Positions 22,801-33,678 of a DNA stretch of 64,000 nucleotides are shown piece after piece. The notes below the pieces were generated by a model, which was not told the origin of the DNA, did no database searches, and worked only from the letters and a program-made list of their open reading frames with translations. The position numbers were made by a program, and so were the translations under genes. Position 1 is the stretch's first letter, and each line of letters opens with the position of its first letter. The stretch comes from Paratrimastix pyriformis (lineage: Eukaryota > Preaxostyla > Paratrimastigidae): positions 323,501 through 387,500 of the forward strand of contig JAPMOS010000015.1 of assembly GCA_027972325.1 (NCBI GenBank), given 5' to 3'.

Positions 22801-24373
22801 AGGGCATGGAGGCCGGGTGCCACTGCACGGCCGAGGAGCTCCTGCGGACCCACGCCCACGCGCCCCGGATCGACCTGGGCACGGCGCCCATCCAGCAGAA
22901 GCTCGAGCTGGTCCGCAGCCGGCAAGCCCCTCGCCTCCTGTTGCGCCCGGGCATGGGCGGGGGGAAGGGGCGAGGAACGGCCCGGCATTGGCCTTCACAC
23001 GCCCAAACACCCGTCTCCTCTCGCCTTCCAATCGGCTTCACTCCTGGCCGCGCAGCTGCACTACTGCGTCTACTGCCGCAACCTACAGCGGCGCGTCCTC
23101 CAGCGGAGCACCTCCGTCCGTCCCGCCAGCCCCTCCCGATCGCCCTCCACGGCCCGGGCCGTCCGAGCCGCCCCTGACCTCGTCCCCCCTCCCCCACCGC
23201 TGTCCCTCCCCAGTCCCTGCCGCCCTCCAGGGCCGGAAGCCCCCTCCCCGATGGGCCGGCGGACAGCGAGCGCCCCCCGGTTGGCGCCGAGCGGAGCCGC
23301 CCCCACGAGGACGCCGACTCGGCCGTGGTGGTGCCGCCCTGTCCCGAGGCCGTCGAGCTGGCCCGGGCCCAGGGATGGCTGGTCGAGGGCGACTGCGCCC
23401 CCCCGGGCCTCGGCGGCGTCCCCCCGGCGCAGCCCGCTGATGACAGCGGGTCGCCCCGCAGCACAACCCCCAGCAGCGACGATGTGGCACCCATCCCCGA
23501 TGAGGGCGCCGAGCCCGGGGAGGGCGGTGGGGCGGCCCCCATGGAGCAGGAGGCCGCCAGCCCCGTTCGGCAGCCGCGGAGCCCCATCCAGATGCAGATG
23601 CAGGTCGAAGATGACGAGGTCGCGCGCCCTCTCCCACCAGCCGCTCCCCCGACCATCCCGCCCCAGCCCCCTCCCACTCCCACCACCCTTGGCCGGACTG
23701 CCGCATCTCAAGAGGCCGCCGTTCGTTTCCGTGCATGTGGTGTGTGTGTGTGTGTGGGGGGGCAGTTTGTCGATGCCCGTGAGGATCCCGAGCCCACCGT
23801 TGCCCTGTCGGCCGGGCCTGTCGACCGCCCCCACGACGGGGCCGCCCGGGCGGGGGGCAGGTCGCCGGCAAGCTCATCAGGTGCCGGCGAGTACAGCCCC
23901 TCGAAGGCCCGCGAGCAGGACGACGGCCGGCTGCTTGCCAAGGCCCTGCAGGAGGTCGACAGCCACCTCAGGCACAGCTGCCCCCAGCAGGCGGCCGCCC
24001 TTCGCCGGCCGGGCGCCCCACGGGCCGCCCACCAATGACGACGCAGAGGGCCAGGAGGGGAGGGAGAGTGAGACCTCGCCTGCCTCCCCCAGACCGGCAG
24101 CAGCCCCGCCACGGCAGGGGTGAGCGGAGCCCCGAGGGCGCCCAGAGCGACCAGCCGCCGCCGCCCAGCCGCCCCGAAGGTCGCCCCGCCCCCTCGGCCC
24201 CCCGCCGGCTCTGGCTCACTCTCCTCCCAGGGCGATGCGCCCCCTTCAAAGGGTTGCGGCTTCTGTGCACGGGGGCGCCGCTCTACTCGCCGCTGACTCA
24301 GGTCCGTCGCCACTCGACCCGCCATCATCGGCGCTGTGCTGCCCTCGCGGGTTCCCCGCCTCATCGCCACTTA

Positions 24374-24410
<37 letters not shown>

Positions 24411-27016
24411 GGTCAGGTGCCCGGGCCGCTGATCGAGTCGGCCATGGCCGAGCAGCACATGCTCAACCTGCGCATGCTCCTCTCGGGTCCGCCACCCCCG
24501 CTCCCCGCCCGGCCCTCTGCGCACTGCGCTGCACACCCGGCCCTTCTCGGGGCTGCCCCAACCCCATCGCATCCGCCCCCGACCAACCCACCCCTTGTCA
24601 CGGCTCTCGGCTCTCCTCACGGCGCTCAGACATGCAAGCCTTCAAGGCGGCCAACCCGTACTGCGTGCTGGGGGACTTCGTCCGGTGGTACTCCCCCAAG
24701 GACTGGGTCGTGGTCCTGGTCTGGCCCCCCCGCTTCTCATGGGCCTTCCTGATGGCCTCTCTTCCTCCCTCCCTTCCCTCCCTTTTCCCTCCCCCCTTCC
24801 CCATCCTCCGCTTTCTGTTGCCGCCTGGAGGATGACGGCACGGAGGTCGTCGCCCCCGCCGACTGGTGCCCGCCATGCTTCGGCTCCGCTGCCCCCGCCG
24901 AGGCCGCGGTGGCTGCCCCGGCCGCGGATCCGGCAGGCAGCAGCCGTCAGGTGCAGGCGGCCGAGGAGGCCATCGCCCACGGTCCGCCCGGCCCCATCGC
25001 CTCGACTCCTCCCCCCCTCGCCCTGCCTGGGTCGCCGCTCACCCGCCGCCGTTTCTCTGGGGGCTCGGTGCCCCTCGTCCGCAGGCGGCCTGCCCAAGCT
25101 GAGCCTCCGGATGCGACACCCCGACAACATGTGGCTCCGCGCATGGAAGGTCGGGCCCCGGCCTGGTGGCCCGCTGCACCCTCCTCCCCCGGTTCCCTTC
25201 GCTTCCCCGCCCTTTGCCCATCACCGCTGCCGCGCCCTGCGTCCCTGCGTCACTGTATTGCCGGTTGCCGGGGGGGGGGGGGGGGGGGGGGGGACGCGAG
25301 CCCCGTGCCCGTCGGGCGGCAGCCGCTGCTGTTCGGATTCGAGAAGCAGGCCGAGGCCATCCTCGACGAGCTCCTCAACGCGCCCCCCGCCGAGCTCTTC
25401 AAGCAGTCCGCCCCCCCTCCCGCCTCCTCCTCGCCTCGCCTCCTCTCCCCGCCATCGCCCTCCGCTTCCCGCTAACACACCCTTGGCGTCATATTTTGTG
25501 TCGTCGTGGCCCAGGCTACTCCCGGTGGCCCTGAACACGGCCTACAACACCCTCCGCTACAACAGCACCCTCGCCGAAGCCCTGCCCCCCGCCCACTCGC
25601 CCCTGCCCCACCTGGCGGCCTTGATGAACCGCTGCAGCCTCGACAGGTCCGCACCCCCTCCCCGCCCGTCCGCCGACCCACACCATTCCCGCCCGACTCT
25701 GACCTGAGCGGTTGGTGGTTTGGGGGACCGCCGGCGGCACAGCGCGGCCGACACGCAGCGGCTGGTGGGCGAGGTGGCCATGGTGGAGATGCAGGCGGCC
25801 CTGCTGGCCAGCCTGGCCACCAAGCTGCCTCTGCCCGCCGACCCCCAGGCCGCCACCTCGGGGCCGGGCCCAGAGGACGGGGCACGGGCCGAGGGCCGCG
25901 CCCCTCGCCTCGTGCGGGACCTGCTGATGAAGGGCCGCGCACGCATCCGGACGGAGGCCGAACGGCGAGCCGTCAGCCGGCTCTTCGGCGACTACGCCGC
26001 CATGGAGGAGCAGGACGCCCTGGACCGGTTCGCCCCCCTGGCGGGCATCCCCCAGCCGGCTGAGGGTCTGCCCAACCACCACCCTTTCGCCCCCCCCCCC
26101 CCCCCCCCCCGCCACGCGCCCATCTCATTCTCTTTCTCATTCTCTTCTGCCCTGGGGACTCCGGTCCCGACCATGCCGCCCAGAGAGCCACCTGCTGCCC
26201 CTCGTGCGGCTGCCGGCCCCCCGGACCCAGGAGTATCTCCTGCTCCTGAACGCCCACCGCCACCCCACCCAGGGGCCCCTCTGCACTCCCCCCGCGGCCC
26301 ACCTCCCCGCCAGCGCCGCCTCGGCGCCGCCTCCCTCGGCCACCCCCGAGCCCCAGCCCTTCCAGCAGCCGCTGGCCGCCCCGGCAGCCCCGGCAGCCCC
26401 GTCGGACTCGCTGACGCTGCTGCCCCGCCAGGTCCTCGAGGCCGCCCCGGCCGCCCCCGGCAGCACCACCACCAGCGAGGAGGCGCGCTCGCCCGCCCCG
26501 GCCCCTCCGTCGGGCTCAATATCCTCGGCCTCCCCGTCCCCCGCCCCAACCGCCGATGGAGGGGCCGCCGCCGCCGCCACTCCCGTCCCCACGGCCGCCA
26601 CCTCGACGCCGGCCACTTCGGGTGAGGCCGCAGAATCGAGCGCCCCCACGCCGGCCGGCCCCGAGGGGCCGCCCCAGAAGCGAATGGGCCGCAGGAAGGG
26701 CGCCAAGGCCGCGGGCACCCCCGCCCCCCAGCAGGCTGACGGGACCACCTCGGTCCCTGCCGAACCAACACTCGCACCACCCGCACCCGCGTCTGTCTCC
26801 TCCTCGGCCGCCTCGGAGGCGCCGACCCCAGCCGCGGACACCGCGGCCACCTCACCGGTCTCGAGCAGGGGCTCGCCAAGCACCAGCCATGCGGCCCCGC
26901 CACCCATCCGTCGCACGGTCCGCCTCGTGACCACCGCCACAGCCCCGCAACGCCTCGCGGCAAGTTACTCGGCGCAGTGCTTCCGCCTCTCGACGGCCAT
27001 CACCACCGCCCAGTGA
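19842..27016 (+). CDS. RAB3GAP1: Rab3 GTPase-activating protein catalytic subunit
   Basis: RAB3GAP1 with RAB3GAP2 acts as a GAP for Rab3 and a GEF for Rab18, in exocytosis, autophagy and ER traffic. The start ATG gives VFEIYDFSLATPWEKFIARI, very close to the animal N-terminus (VFEI-DFT-ASEWERFI). Later landmarks in the right order are: LWQEFVFELRYLWDHG (about 22563-22610), LLCTGAPLYSPLTQ (about 24260), FKAANPYCVLGDFVRWYSPK (about 24640-24700), the catalytic-arginine region LSLRMRHPDNMWLRAW (about 25100), NTAYNTLRYN (about 25535), and a terminal PQRLAA...FRLSTA matching the family's last residues. The gene is dissected by many poly-C introns, and individual exon ends in the middle third are not all resolved. 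It is co-directional with TOP2 and convergent with TMEM147. Confidence 0.9.
21198..21272 (+). repeat. (CTCTGCCC)n octamer array in RAB3GAP1
   Basis: About nine tandem copies of CTCTGCCC lie in an intron of RAB3GAP1, just before the exon that begins near the ACTTCCCATGGGCACCGCAG acceptor. It reads as a long Pro/Leu/Cys frame on either strand, which is an artefact. Confidence 0.8.
24375..24408 (+). repeat. 34-bp C homopolymer in a RAB3GAP1 intron
   Basis: This is one of the longest C runs in the window. It sits between the exons LYSPLTQ and LIESAMAEQHMLNLRML, on the sense strand, inside a short intron that ends ...ggggtcag. Confidence 0.85.
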
Positions 27017-27178
27017 GCGGAGAGACCCCCCCCATCGGAGCGCTTCCTGGCGGCGAACGGGAGATCCGTCTTGGTGGGCGGGTAATAAATAGCCCAGCAG
27101 CATCGCGGTGTCAGGGGTGGAACAGCAAGAGAGAAAGGGGGGGGAAAGGAGGAAGGGAAAGCCCAAGCAGCGAGCTGT

Positions 27179-28047
27179 CTAGTACTTGGGGCGCTCAGCG
27201 TAGAGGGCGCGAGCCATCAGGAAGACGACCGAGTAGGCGGCGGTCTGGATGGCCAGGACGACCCACATCCCCAAAAAGGCCTCAAGGAGCTTGGCAACGG
27301 TTGGCCAGGCCAGCGAAGCGCAGATGGCGACCGGGCACGAGAGCCGGCCCAGGAAAGACGAGGCGCGCCGTCCCTTCCAGCAGTACCACACTGCCACAGA
27401 GCAAGCATAACCCAGCAACTATATTCACGTGAGGAAAAATCAGCAAAGGATCGGAGGCGAGAAGAATCAGACCATTTCTGTGTTGCCGGCGAGGCAGCGA
27501 GCGAGGAGGGTCGGGTCAAAGCTCGAGCTCTTGGCGGCGCCCAGCCAGATTGCCTCGAAAGTGCTCGTCAGGGCGCGGTAAAAACCAAAGGCTAAGAGTT
27601 GGTGAGCAAGGACACGGAAAGATCGCATTCCACAGACCCCACCCCATGGTTGGGATGCGGGAATCAAGGGTGCCAACAGAAGACCGGAGAGCCATGAAGA
27701 GACCCAGAACATCGCATCCGCGCAGAACAAAGTTCACAAATTCCTGAACGACCACAACTCGGTGAGCGGGACAGCCTGGAAGCGTGTGCAGACCTCACCG
27801 ATGGAGAAAACACCCTCAGTTGTGGGCAAGAAGATGGAGCCAAGGAAAATCTTGGCAATTCCACTCACGACGAACCACAAGAACGCAGAAAGAATGTTCC
27901 GCCAAGAGCCCCCCTCGCCAAAACTGGCGCCGTGATAAAGGGCGATGTATGGGCCAAAAGTGAGGCCAAGGCAGTTGACCAATGCTAAATTATACCCGTC
28001 AAAAGAAATCAGTGGCCCGAATTGCAAAAAAACGAACCGAGGAACAT
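27179..28047 (-). CDS. TMEM147: TMEM147-like ER membrane protein
   Basis: TMEM147 is a multipass ER protein of the NOMO-Nicalin (BOS) module of the multipass translocon. I read a tiny first exon, ATGTTCCTCG (28047-28038), then a 53-nt intron. This gives MFLALVNCLGLTFGPYIALY, which aligns with the animal N-terminus (NCFALAYFPYF). The next segments are SGIAKIFLGSIFLPTTEGVF (like LCKMLFLATFFPTWEG), EFVNFVLRGCDVLGLFMALR (like [20 protein letters not shown]) and MGWGLWNAI (like ALGWATAEL). The last exon has three hydrophobic segments and ends YAERPKY-TAG. The start exon is inferred. Without it the frame opens upstream with a much poorer N-terminus. Confidence 0.78.
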
Positions 28048-28121
28048 TTCTTCTCCTTTTTCTCGCTGATCTGATGACCCCCAAAGGAAAGTCGGCTATC
28101 CCCATCATTCAAAACCTTGCG
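28048..28121. promoter_or_regulatory. Head-to-head junction TMEM147 / ZNF511
   Basis: Seventy-four AT-richer bases separate the two preferred ATG codons. An alternative in-frame ATG for ZNF511 at 28075 would shrink the gap to 27 bp. A shared bidirectional promoter is implied, and transcription probably starts inside the partner's leader. Confidence 0.45.
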
Positions 28122-29439
28122 ATGAGGGCGATCCGGCGAAGGTTAGCCCCGGATGACGAGCTCTTTCTGCTCGGGAATCTGGAACATGAAGCTCAACGTC
28201 TCCACATTTTAACTCTCAACGAGATTCTTGACGACATCGAATTTAACTCGTCCGTCTCTCCGATAATTTCGTGTCTATTCAAACTTTGGCAGAATTTTTG
28301 AGGTTTCGTTTAAGTGTCCTGTTTCAGGATGTAAATCTCGCTTTACAAGCATTGCCCTGATGGAAGCTCATCATCACAGCGTCCACGAGAATGTCTGTGC
28401 CACGTGTCGGCGGACCTACACCACGAAAAGGTCTGTGCCCCATCACCACCGCTGCGATGATGATTGGCCTTTTGGATGTCCAGGCTCCTGGATTTGCACC
28501 TCGCCGAGAACCACGACCCCATCTTCACGCTGCTCTCGGCCCGGCAGCCCATGGTCTGGCTTCCCCCGCCCGTGACCCCCCACGATCAGCGGTACCGTAG
28601 TACGAGTGCCCCGTGGACGGGTGCAGCAACTCCAAGTGGGCCACCTACGAGGAACGGGCCCGGCACCTCATCATCGGCCACCATTACCCCCGCACCTTCG
28701 AGCTGTGCCGGTCTGTCGCCCTTCCCCTGCTCTGCCGGACGCCCCTTTTTTGGGTTCACAGGGCCCGCCCCAACATCGGGTTTTCGCAGTTCCGCGATCC
28801 GGGCGAAAGGGTCTGTCCCAACCGCCCAGTTCCTGCCCATCCCCGGTGGGTCGGTCGCTGCTCACCACTGTTCTCGGTGCTCGCTCGTTACTTCCTGGGC
28901 CGCAGCGGAAGCCCCTCGTGGATGGGTTGGGGGTGTCTTCTTCTCCCCGGCGGCGCCGGCGGCACCATCCACGGCCCAAAGTGCCGCACCAGCGCCCGGA
29001 TGAGGTCCACATGACCGGCGCCGACGAGGAGGCCCCGCCCTCAGATCAGCGCACCCACGAGAACCAAGACGGCGAGGGCGATAGCAGCAGCAGCAGCAGC
29101 GAGGGCGAGAGCGACCCGGCGAGCGATGGGCGGCGGCAGGTCGATGAGGACGAGGAGACGATGCCCATCGGGGAACCCCTCGCCCGGGAGGCCACCCCGC
29201 CCCTGCCCCCCGCCCCCTCGCCGGCCGTCGAGGCCCTTGGGCGGAGTCTGGCTGCCCTGCCCACGGCGTCGGCTCCATCACCAGTCCCGGCCACGCCCCC
29301 ACCACCCGCTCCTGGGTCGGCGGTCGCCCCGGCGGCGGCAGCAGCAGGGCCGGCCAAGCCAAATGCGGCGCTGCAATTCCTCCCGCGGGCGCTGAGCTTC
29401 CGGCCACAGGCGGCCAAGCGACCCGCAGTGAAGCGATGA
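28122..29439 (+). CDS. ZNF511: ZNF511-like C2H2 zinc-finger protein
   Basis: The N-terminus is MRAIRRRLAPDDELFLLGNL. A short gtccgt intron after EFN then restores frame into FEVSFKCPVSGCKSRFTS. Zinc-finger-like units follow in the ZNF511 order: C-x4-C...H-x4-H (CPVSGC to HHHSVH), CATCRRTYTTK with LLDLHLAENHDPIFTLLSAR, and CPVDGCSNSKWATYEERARH with HHYPRTFE. This arrangement, including the 'LxExHD-F--L--R' segment, is diagnostic of ZNF511. The C-terminal part is Ser/Glu- and Pro/Ala-rich and disordered, ending RALSFRPQ...AVKR-TGA. It ends only 65 bp from the stop of the opposite F-box/LRR gene. Confidence 0.82.
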
Positions 29440-29504
29440 TGACAAAGAGAGCGAGGGGCTTGTCCGACCCACGAATCGGGCGCAGAGAGGGAGGGGCCAC
29501 TGCG

Positions 29505-30777
29505 TCACCCGAAGGGCATCTCAAAGAGCATGTCGGGGCATCCCTCGCGCGGCTCGATCCCCTGCCCCATGATTGCGCTCGGGTGGGCGGCAGGCTCCTC
29601 CCACTCCAGCAGCACCCGGGGGTGGGCTCTGGCCCAGGCCCGGAGCCGCTCCTCGGTCAGCCCATCAGCCCGCCGGTAGCTGGGGGCTGCCGTCAGCCGG
29701 AGGATGCGCAGCTGGGGCAGCAGCCCCTCGAGGGCCTCCAGGCAGGCCGGGTCGAACCAGTCGCACCGGGTCACGGAGAGCTCCGCCAGCTGGCCGCAGT
29801 GGCGGCCCAGGGCGACCAGGGCCTGGCTGGTGAGCCGGTCGCACCCCACCAGGTGCAGCTCCCGGAGGCGGGGGCTGGCCTGGGCCAGGGCCCCCAAAAT
29901 GTCGTCGGTGAAGGTGTCCCACTGGAAAGAGACGTCCAGGGCTTCGAGCGAGGGCGCCCGAAGGCAGTTGCCGATGCGCAGGTGGCCGCAGAAGAAGAGC
30001 AGCGCTCGGGCGGTGACCTTGTTGCAGAAACCCACCCGGAGGCCGACCAAGTCGGGGCACCGCAGAGCGATTTGGATCAGCCCGGCATCGGTGCACTCGA
30101 GGTCGTTGCTGATGTCGAGGTGGCGCAGGGCGGGGCAGTGTCTCGCAATGGCCAGCAGGGACTGGTCGTTGACCCGGGGACAGTGGGCCAGCCCCAGGGT
30201 CCTGAGGGCGGGGTTCTGGCCGACCAGCAGCACGACATCATCGGCGGTGAGCGAGTATGCGTGGGTGATCTCTAAGTGGGTGAGGCTATAATGCGGAGGT
30301 CGCCCGGGGGCCGGTACGTAAAACTGCGCAAGCCGAGAGGCGTCCAGCCCGAAGCAGTTCCGGCAGTGGAGGTGGCTGAGGTAACGGAGATCCAGGGGCG
30401 GAAGACAAGTGTCCTCGGAACTGAAGCATACACACTTGAGGGAATCGCAACCAGAAAGGTCCAGCTGCCGAATGTGGGGGAAACGGCGGAGCAGCCGACC
30501 CAAAAAACTATCTGTGATGGCATTTCGGGCGCGTTCTTGGAGTATTGAAAAATTAAGGTTGCCCCATAACCTCATCGTTTGGTTATTGAAAAAATGGTTG
30601 ACGGCACGTAAAAGATAAACGGTCCCGGGATGGGCATCGATGTACCCAAAAATCTAGCGAAGGAATCGTTGGTCCAATTCAACGAAACAAACCAACCTCT
30701 ACTAGGAGTTCCTCTGGCAGGGCATCGAACCCGCAGTGACACTTCTGTTGCTTCTCTGCGGCGGATCCTGTGCTCAT
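29505..30777 (-). CDS. F-box and leucine-rich-repeat protein (FBXL/AMN1-like)
   Basis: Likely an SCF ubiquitin-ligase substrate adaptor. Exon 1 begins at the ATG at 30777 and ends LPEELLVE. A gttggt...ctag intron joins it in phase to IFGYIDAHPGTVYLLRAVNH, giving one continuous F-box (LPEELLVEIFGYID...LRAVNHFFNNQTMRLW). About seven cysteine-type LRRs follow (IRQLDLSGCDSL, LTHLEITHAYSLT, LRTLGLAHCPRVND, LRHLDISNDLECTD, LVGLRVGFCNKVT, LRELHLVGCDRLTS, LAELSVTRCDWFD). The protein ends DMLFEMPFG-TGA. The F-box would be missed without the splice. The substrate is unknown. Confidence 0.82.
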
Positions 30778-30837
30778 CTCCTCTAGGTTCTCGAAGCTCG
30801 GCGCCCAGCCAGACGTCGATCGCGGTGCTGTGTCCGA
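30778..30837. promoter_or_regulatory. Head-to-head junction F-box/LRR / CCA-adding enzyme
   Basis: Only 60 bp lie between the two start codons, the tightest well-supported divergent pair here. Both 5' leaders and any promoter elements must fit in, or overlap, this interval and the first codons. Confidence 0.5.
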
Positions 30838-32488
30838 ATGGAAACACCACAAGTAGTGCCTCCAGCGATCTCTTTGATACAACAAGAGCGCGAATTGTTT
30901 GATGTTCTCCTCCGAACGATAAAAGAAGGCAATCTCACCACTACCCTGCGTGTGGCAGGCGGTTGGGTCCGCGACAAGATTCTTGGCCGGGAGAACCACG
31001 ACATCGATATCGCAGTGGACAACATGACAGGCGCTCAGTTTGCACATCTCGTTAATGCCAATCTGACGCAGCATGGTGTCCCCACAAAGGACGTTGCGGT
31101 GATTGCCGCCAACCCGGAACAGTCCAAGCATCTCGAAACAGCACGAGCCAAGTTTTTGGGAATCGAGGTTGATCTGGTCAACTTGCGCGCGGAGACATAC
31201 GCAGACTCGCGCATCCCCACCGTCCGGATGGGGACGCCCCTCGAGGATGCCCAGCGACGGGACCTCACCATCAACTCGCTCTTCTACAACATCAACACTG
31301 GCCAGGTGGAGGACCAGACGGGCATGGGCCTGGCCGACCTGCGGGCCGGCCTCATCCGGACGCCCCTGCCCCCCATGCAGACCCTGCTCGACGACCCGCT
31401 CCGCGCCCTGCGGGCCATCCGGTTCGCGGCCCGGTTCGGGTTCCCCATGGCCGAGGAGCTCCGCGCGGCCCTCTGCGACAGCCGGGTCAAGGATGCCCTG
31501 CTGACCAAGATCTCCAGGGAGCGCGTCGGGGCCGAGCTGACCGGTCTGTCCCAGCACCCCCGTGGATCGACCCCCGGTGCTGACGACGCGTCCCCGCGGG
31601 GGCGTGGCAGGTATCCTGGAAGGGCCGGCTCCGGTGCTTGGCTTCCACCACATCCTCGACAACGGGCTGGCCGACGTGGTCTTCGTGCTGCCCCAGGGCC
31701 GCCTCTGGTCGGAGGCCGAGCGGCGCTTCGGGCTGCGTGTGGCCGAGCTGATCGACCCGATGACCCCCCGGCTGGCCCAGCCCGACACATGGGTGCGCTC
31801 GTCCGTCTTGCTGGCAGCCCTGCTGTCGCCCTTCGCCAGCCAGACCTTCCCGGCCCACAAGGGGCGCCAGCTGCCCGTCGGGCGGGACGTGGTCCGGGAG
31901 CGGCTCCAGCTGCGGGCCCGCGAGGCCGACCTGGTGGCCCACCTGCACACGGACGCCATCCGGCTGGCGGGCATCGTCACCGGCTGCGCGACGGGGCCCT
32001 TCGAGCGGGTCCCGGTGGGGATGGCCCTGCGGGCCATGGGCGAGCACTGGCACCACGCCCTGGACCTGGCCCGCTGCATGGAGGTGGCCCAGCTTGAGAC
32101 CGGGATGGTCGTGCTGCCCCCCGGGGCCCCCGGCCGGCCGCTGGAGGGCCTGATGAGCCCGGCCGAGGCACCCGCCCAACGGGCCCCGTGCGTGGCCCAG
32201 TACGAGGCCTTTGCCCAGCGGGTGGCGGCCGAGGGCCTGGGCCACGTGTACGACCTGAAGCACCTCCTCGACGGGCAGCGGCTCTGCCAGGAGCTGGCCA
32301 TCGGCCCCGGGCGGGCCGTGGGGGAGCTCCTCGAGCGGGAGATGGAGTGGCAGATCGCCCACCCCGGGGAGGACGAGGCCGCCTTCCGGGCCTGGCTCCA
32401 GGACGAGGGCGCCCAGCTGGTGGGCCGGGCGCGCCAGCAGCAGCCGCCCCGCAGGACGACCAAACCCATGACGGTGGACAGGGGCTGA
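30838..32488 (+). CDS. CCA1: CCA tRNA nucleotidyltransferase (CCA-adding enzyme)
   Basis: It adds or repairs the 3'-CCA of tRNAs in nucleus, cytosol and often mitochondria. Two exons (30838-31545 and about 31610-32488) are joined by a gtctgt...ggcag intron. Family motifs are: LRVAGGWVRDKILGRENHDI with the metal-binding DID, VDLVNLRAETY, RRDLTINSLFYNI, DDPLRALRAIRFAARFGF, and after the splice ILEGPAPVLGFHHI. The C-terminal body/tail is helical and ends KPMTVDRG-TGA. Length (about 530 aa) fits eukaryotic class II enzymes. The first 300 bp have ordinary codon use; the rest is almost pure GC3. Confidence 0.93.
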
Positions 32489-32662
32489 TGCTGGATGGGG
32501 GACCTGCTGGGCTGCTGAACATGGCGGTTGCGAAGAATTCTCTTCATCGCCGAGAGGGGGGGAGGGGGGAGCCAAGCCCAAATAAACCCGAACAAACGAG
32601 GCGGATGGGATTGGGGTGGAGATGAGGGTGGAGGAAAGAGGAAGGTGCGCTATTGGCCGGCC

Positions 32663-33586
32663 TCACTTTAGCTGGTTGGTGAGCCTGCACGCACCAGAGA
32701 CGAGTGCGAGAAGAGTGGGGCGGGGCGCGTGAGATGGGGCATGAGGTGGGGGGCAGCGGGAAGGACGAGGAGGGCGGCGGGGTGAGCAGCAGGGGCGGAC
32801 CAAGTAAAGCCCTCTGCCAGGCCCCGGCCATCGACGGCCGAGGACTGCTGGATGTGGTAGGGCCGGTCGCGGATCTCGGTCAGGTGCATTTGCTGCCCCG
32901 GGGGAGGCAGAGAGAGGAAGGGAAGATGAAGCCGCCATCAGGCTGGGCCAGCAGGGCAGGCAGACCTCGGTGATGGCAGCGACGCTCAGTGCGCCCGGCA
33001 GGTCCATCTGTCGCCCGGGGCCCGACACACCCACAGCGAGAGGGGAACAATGACCATCCGCTCCTGATCGCCGCCCCGCCGCTGCCTTCCACCCCCACCA
33101 CCATCACCCCCGCCCCTCTGGTAGTCCCCCCCCCCCCCCCCCCCCCCCCGGAGACAGACCTTGTTGGCGAAGATGAGGACGGGCAGCCGCTGGAGCTCCT
33201 CCTCCTGCAGCATCGCAAACAGCTCCTGCCGGGAGACCCCCAACCGTCGCGTGTCGCTCGAGTCCACCACAAAAACGATGGCGCCGCAGTTTTGATAATA
33301 GAGTTTCCAATAAGGCCGAATCGTGGCCTGGCCCCCTATCCCGCAATGTGTGATCGAAAAAGGGGTGCTATGATCGGGACGGACCAAGGTCCCAGACAGT
33401 AAGCTTGAGCCCATTAAATTTCAGCTCTTCAACATTCAGGCCCACAGTGGGCAGAGTCTGGGTGAGCTGGCCCAACTGCATCCGATAAAGGATTGTGGTT
33501 TTGCCCGCATTATCCAATCCAATGATCAGCACACGAATGTCTTTTTTGGAAATGGTCGAAAATAATCGGCTGAAGAGATGACCCAT
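32663..33586 (-). CDS. ARL1: ARL1-like Arf-family GTPase
   Basis: A Golgi-associated small GTPase of about 177 aa. Gly2 is available for N-myristoylation. The P-loop GLDNAGKT is at residues 23-30, the switch I threonine is in LPTVG (residue 47), WDLGGQ is at 65-70 (formed over a splice), and VVDSSD follows. The NKxD motif reads NK-MD when spliced at the only usable AG. GGQATIRPYWKLYY favours ARL1 over ARF1 (GGQDKIRPLWRHY). The last exons give HIQQSSAVDGRGLAEG and WLTNQLK-TGA. One intron carries about 25 C on the plus strand, that is poly-G in the sense strand, against the usual orientation here. Confidence 0.88.
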
Positions 33587-33678
33587 TTTGCGGAGCCGTG
33601 TTCGAGCGCCGGTTCCGAAGCGAATAGTGTACGGCGCGGGTTCTAAACACTGTACTCGTCACCAGCCTTGCCTGAAAT
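33587..33678. promoter_or_regulatory. Head-to-head junction ARL1 / UNC93-like transporter
   Basis: The two ATG codons are 92 bp apart, within a broad AT-richer valley (about 33280-34010). A shared promoter is inferred. No sequence motif clearly shared with the other divergent junctions was found by eye. Confidence 0.45.

Noticed and set aside
30722-30745. GGGTTCGATGCCC-like T-arm (minus strand)
   Set aside because: It lies inside the F-box coding exon of the FBXL gene and no other tRNA arms are present.
31487-32581. Minus-strand frame of over 360 codons opposite CCA1
   Set aside because: CCA1 motifs are unambiguous on the plus strand; the opposite frame is a compositional shadow.
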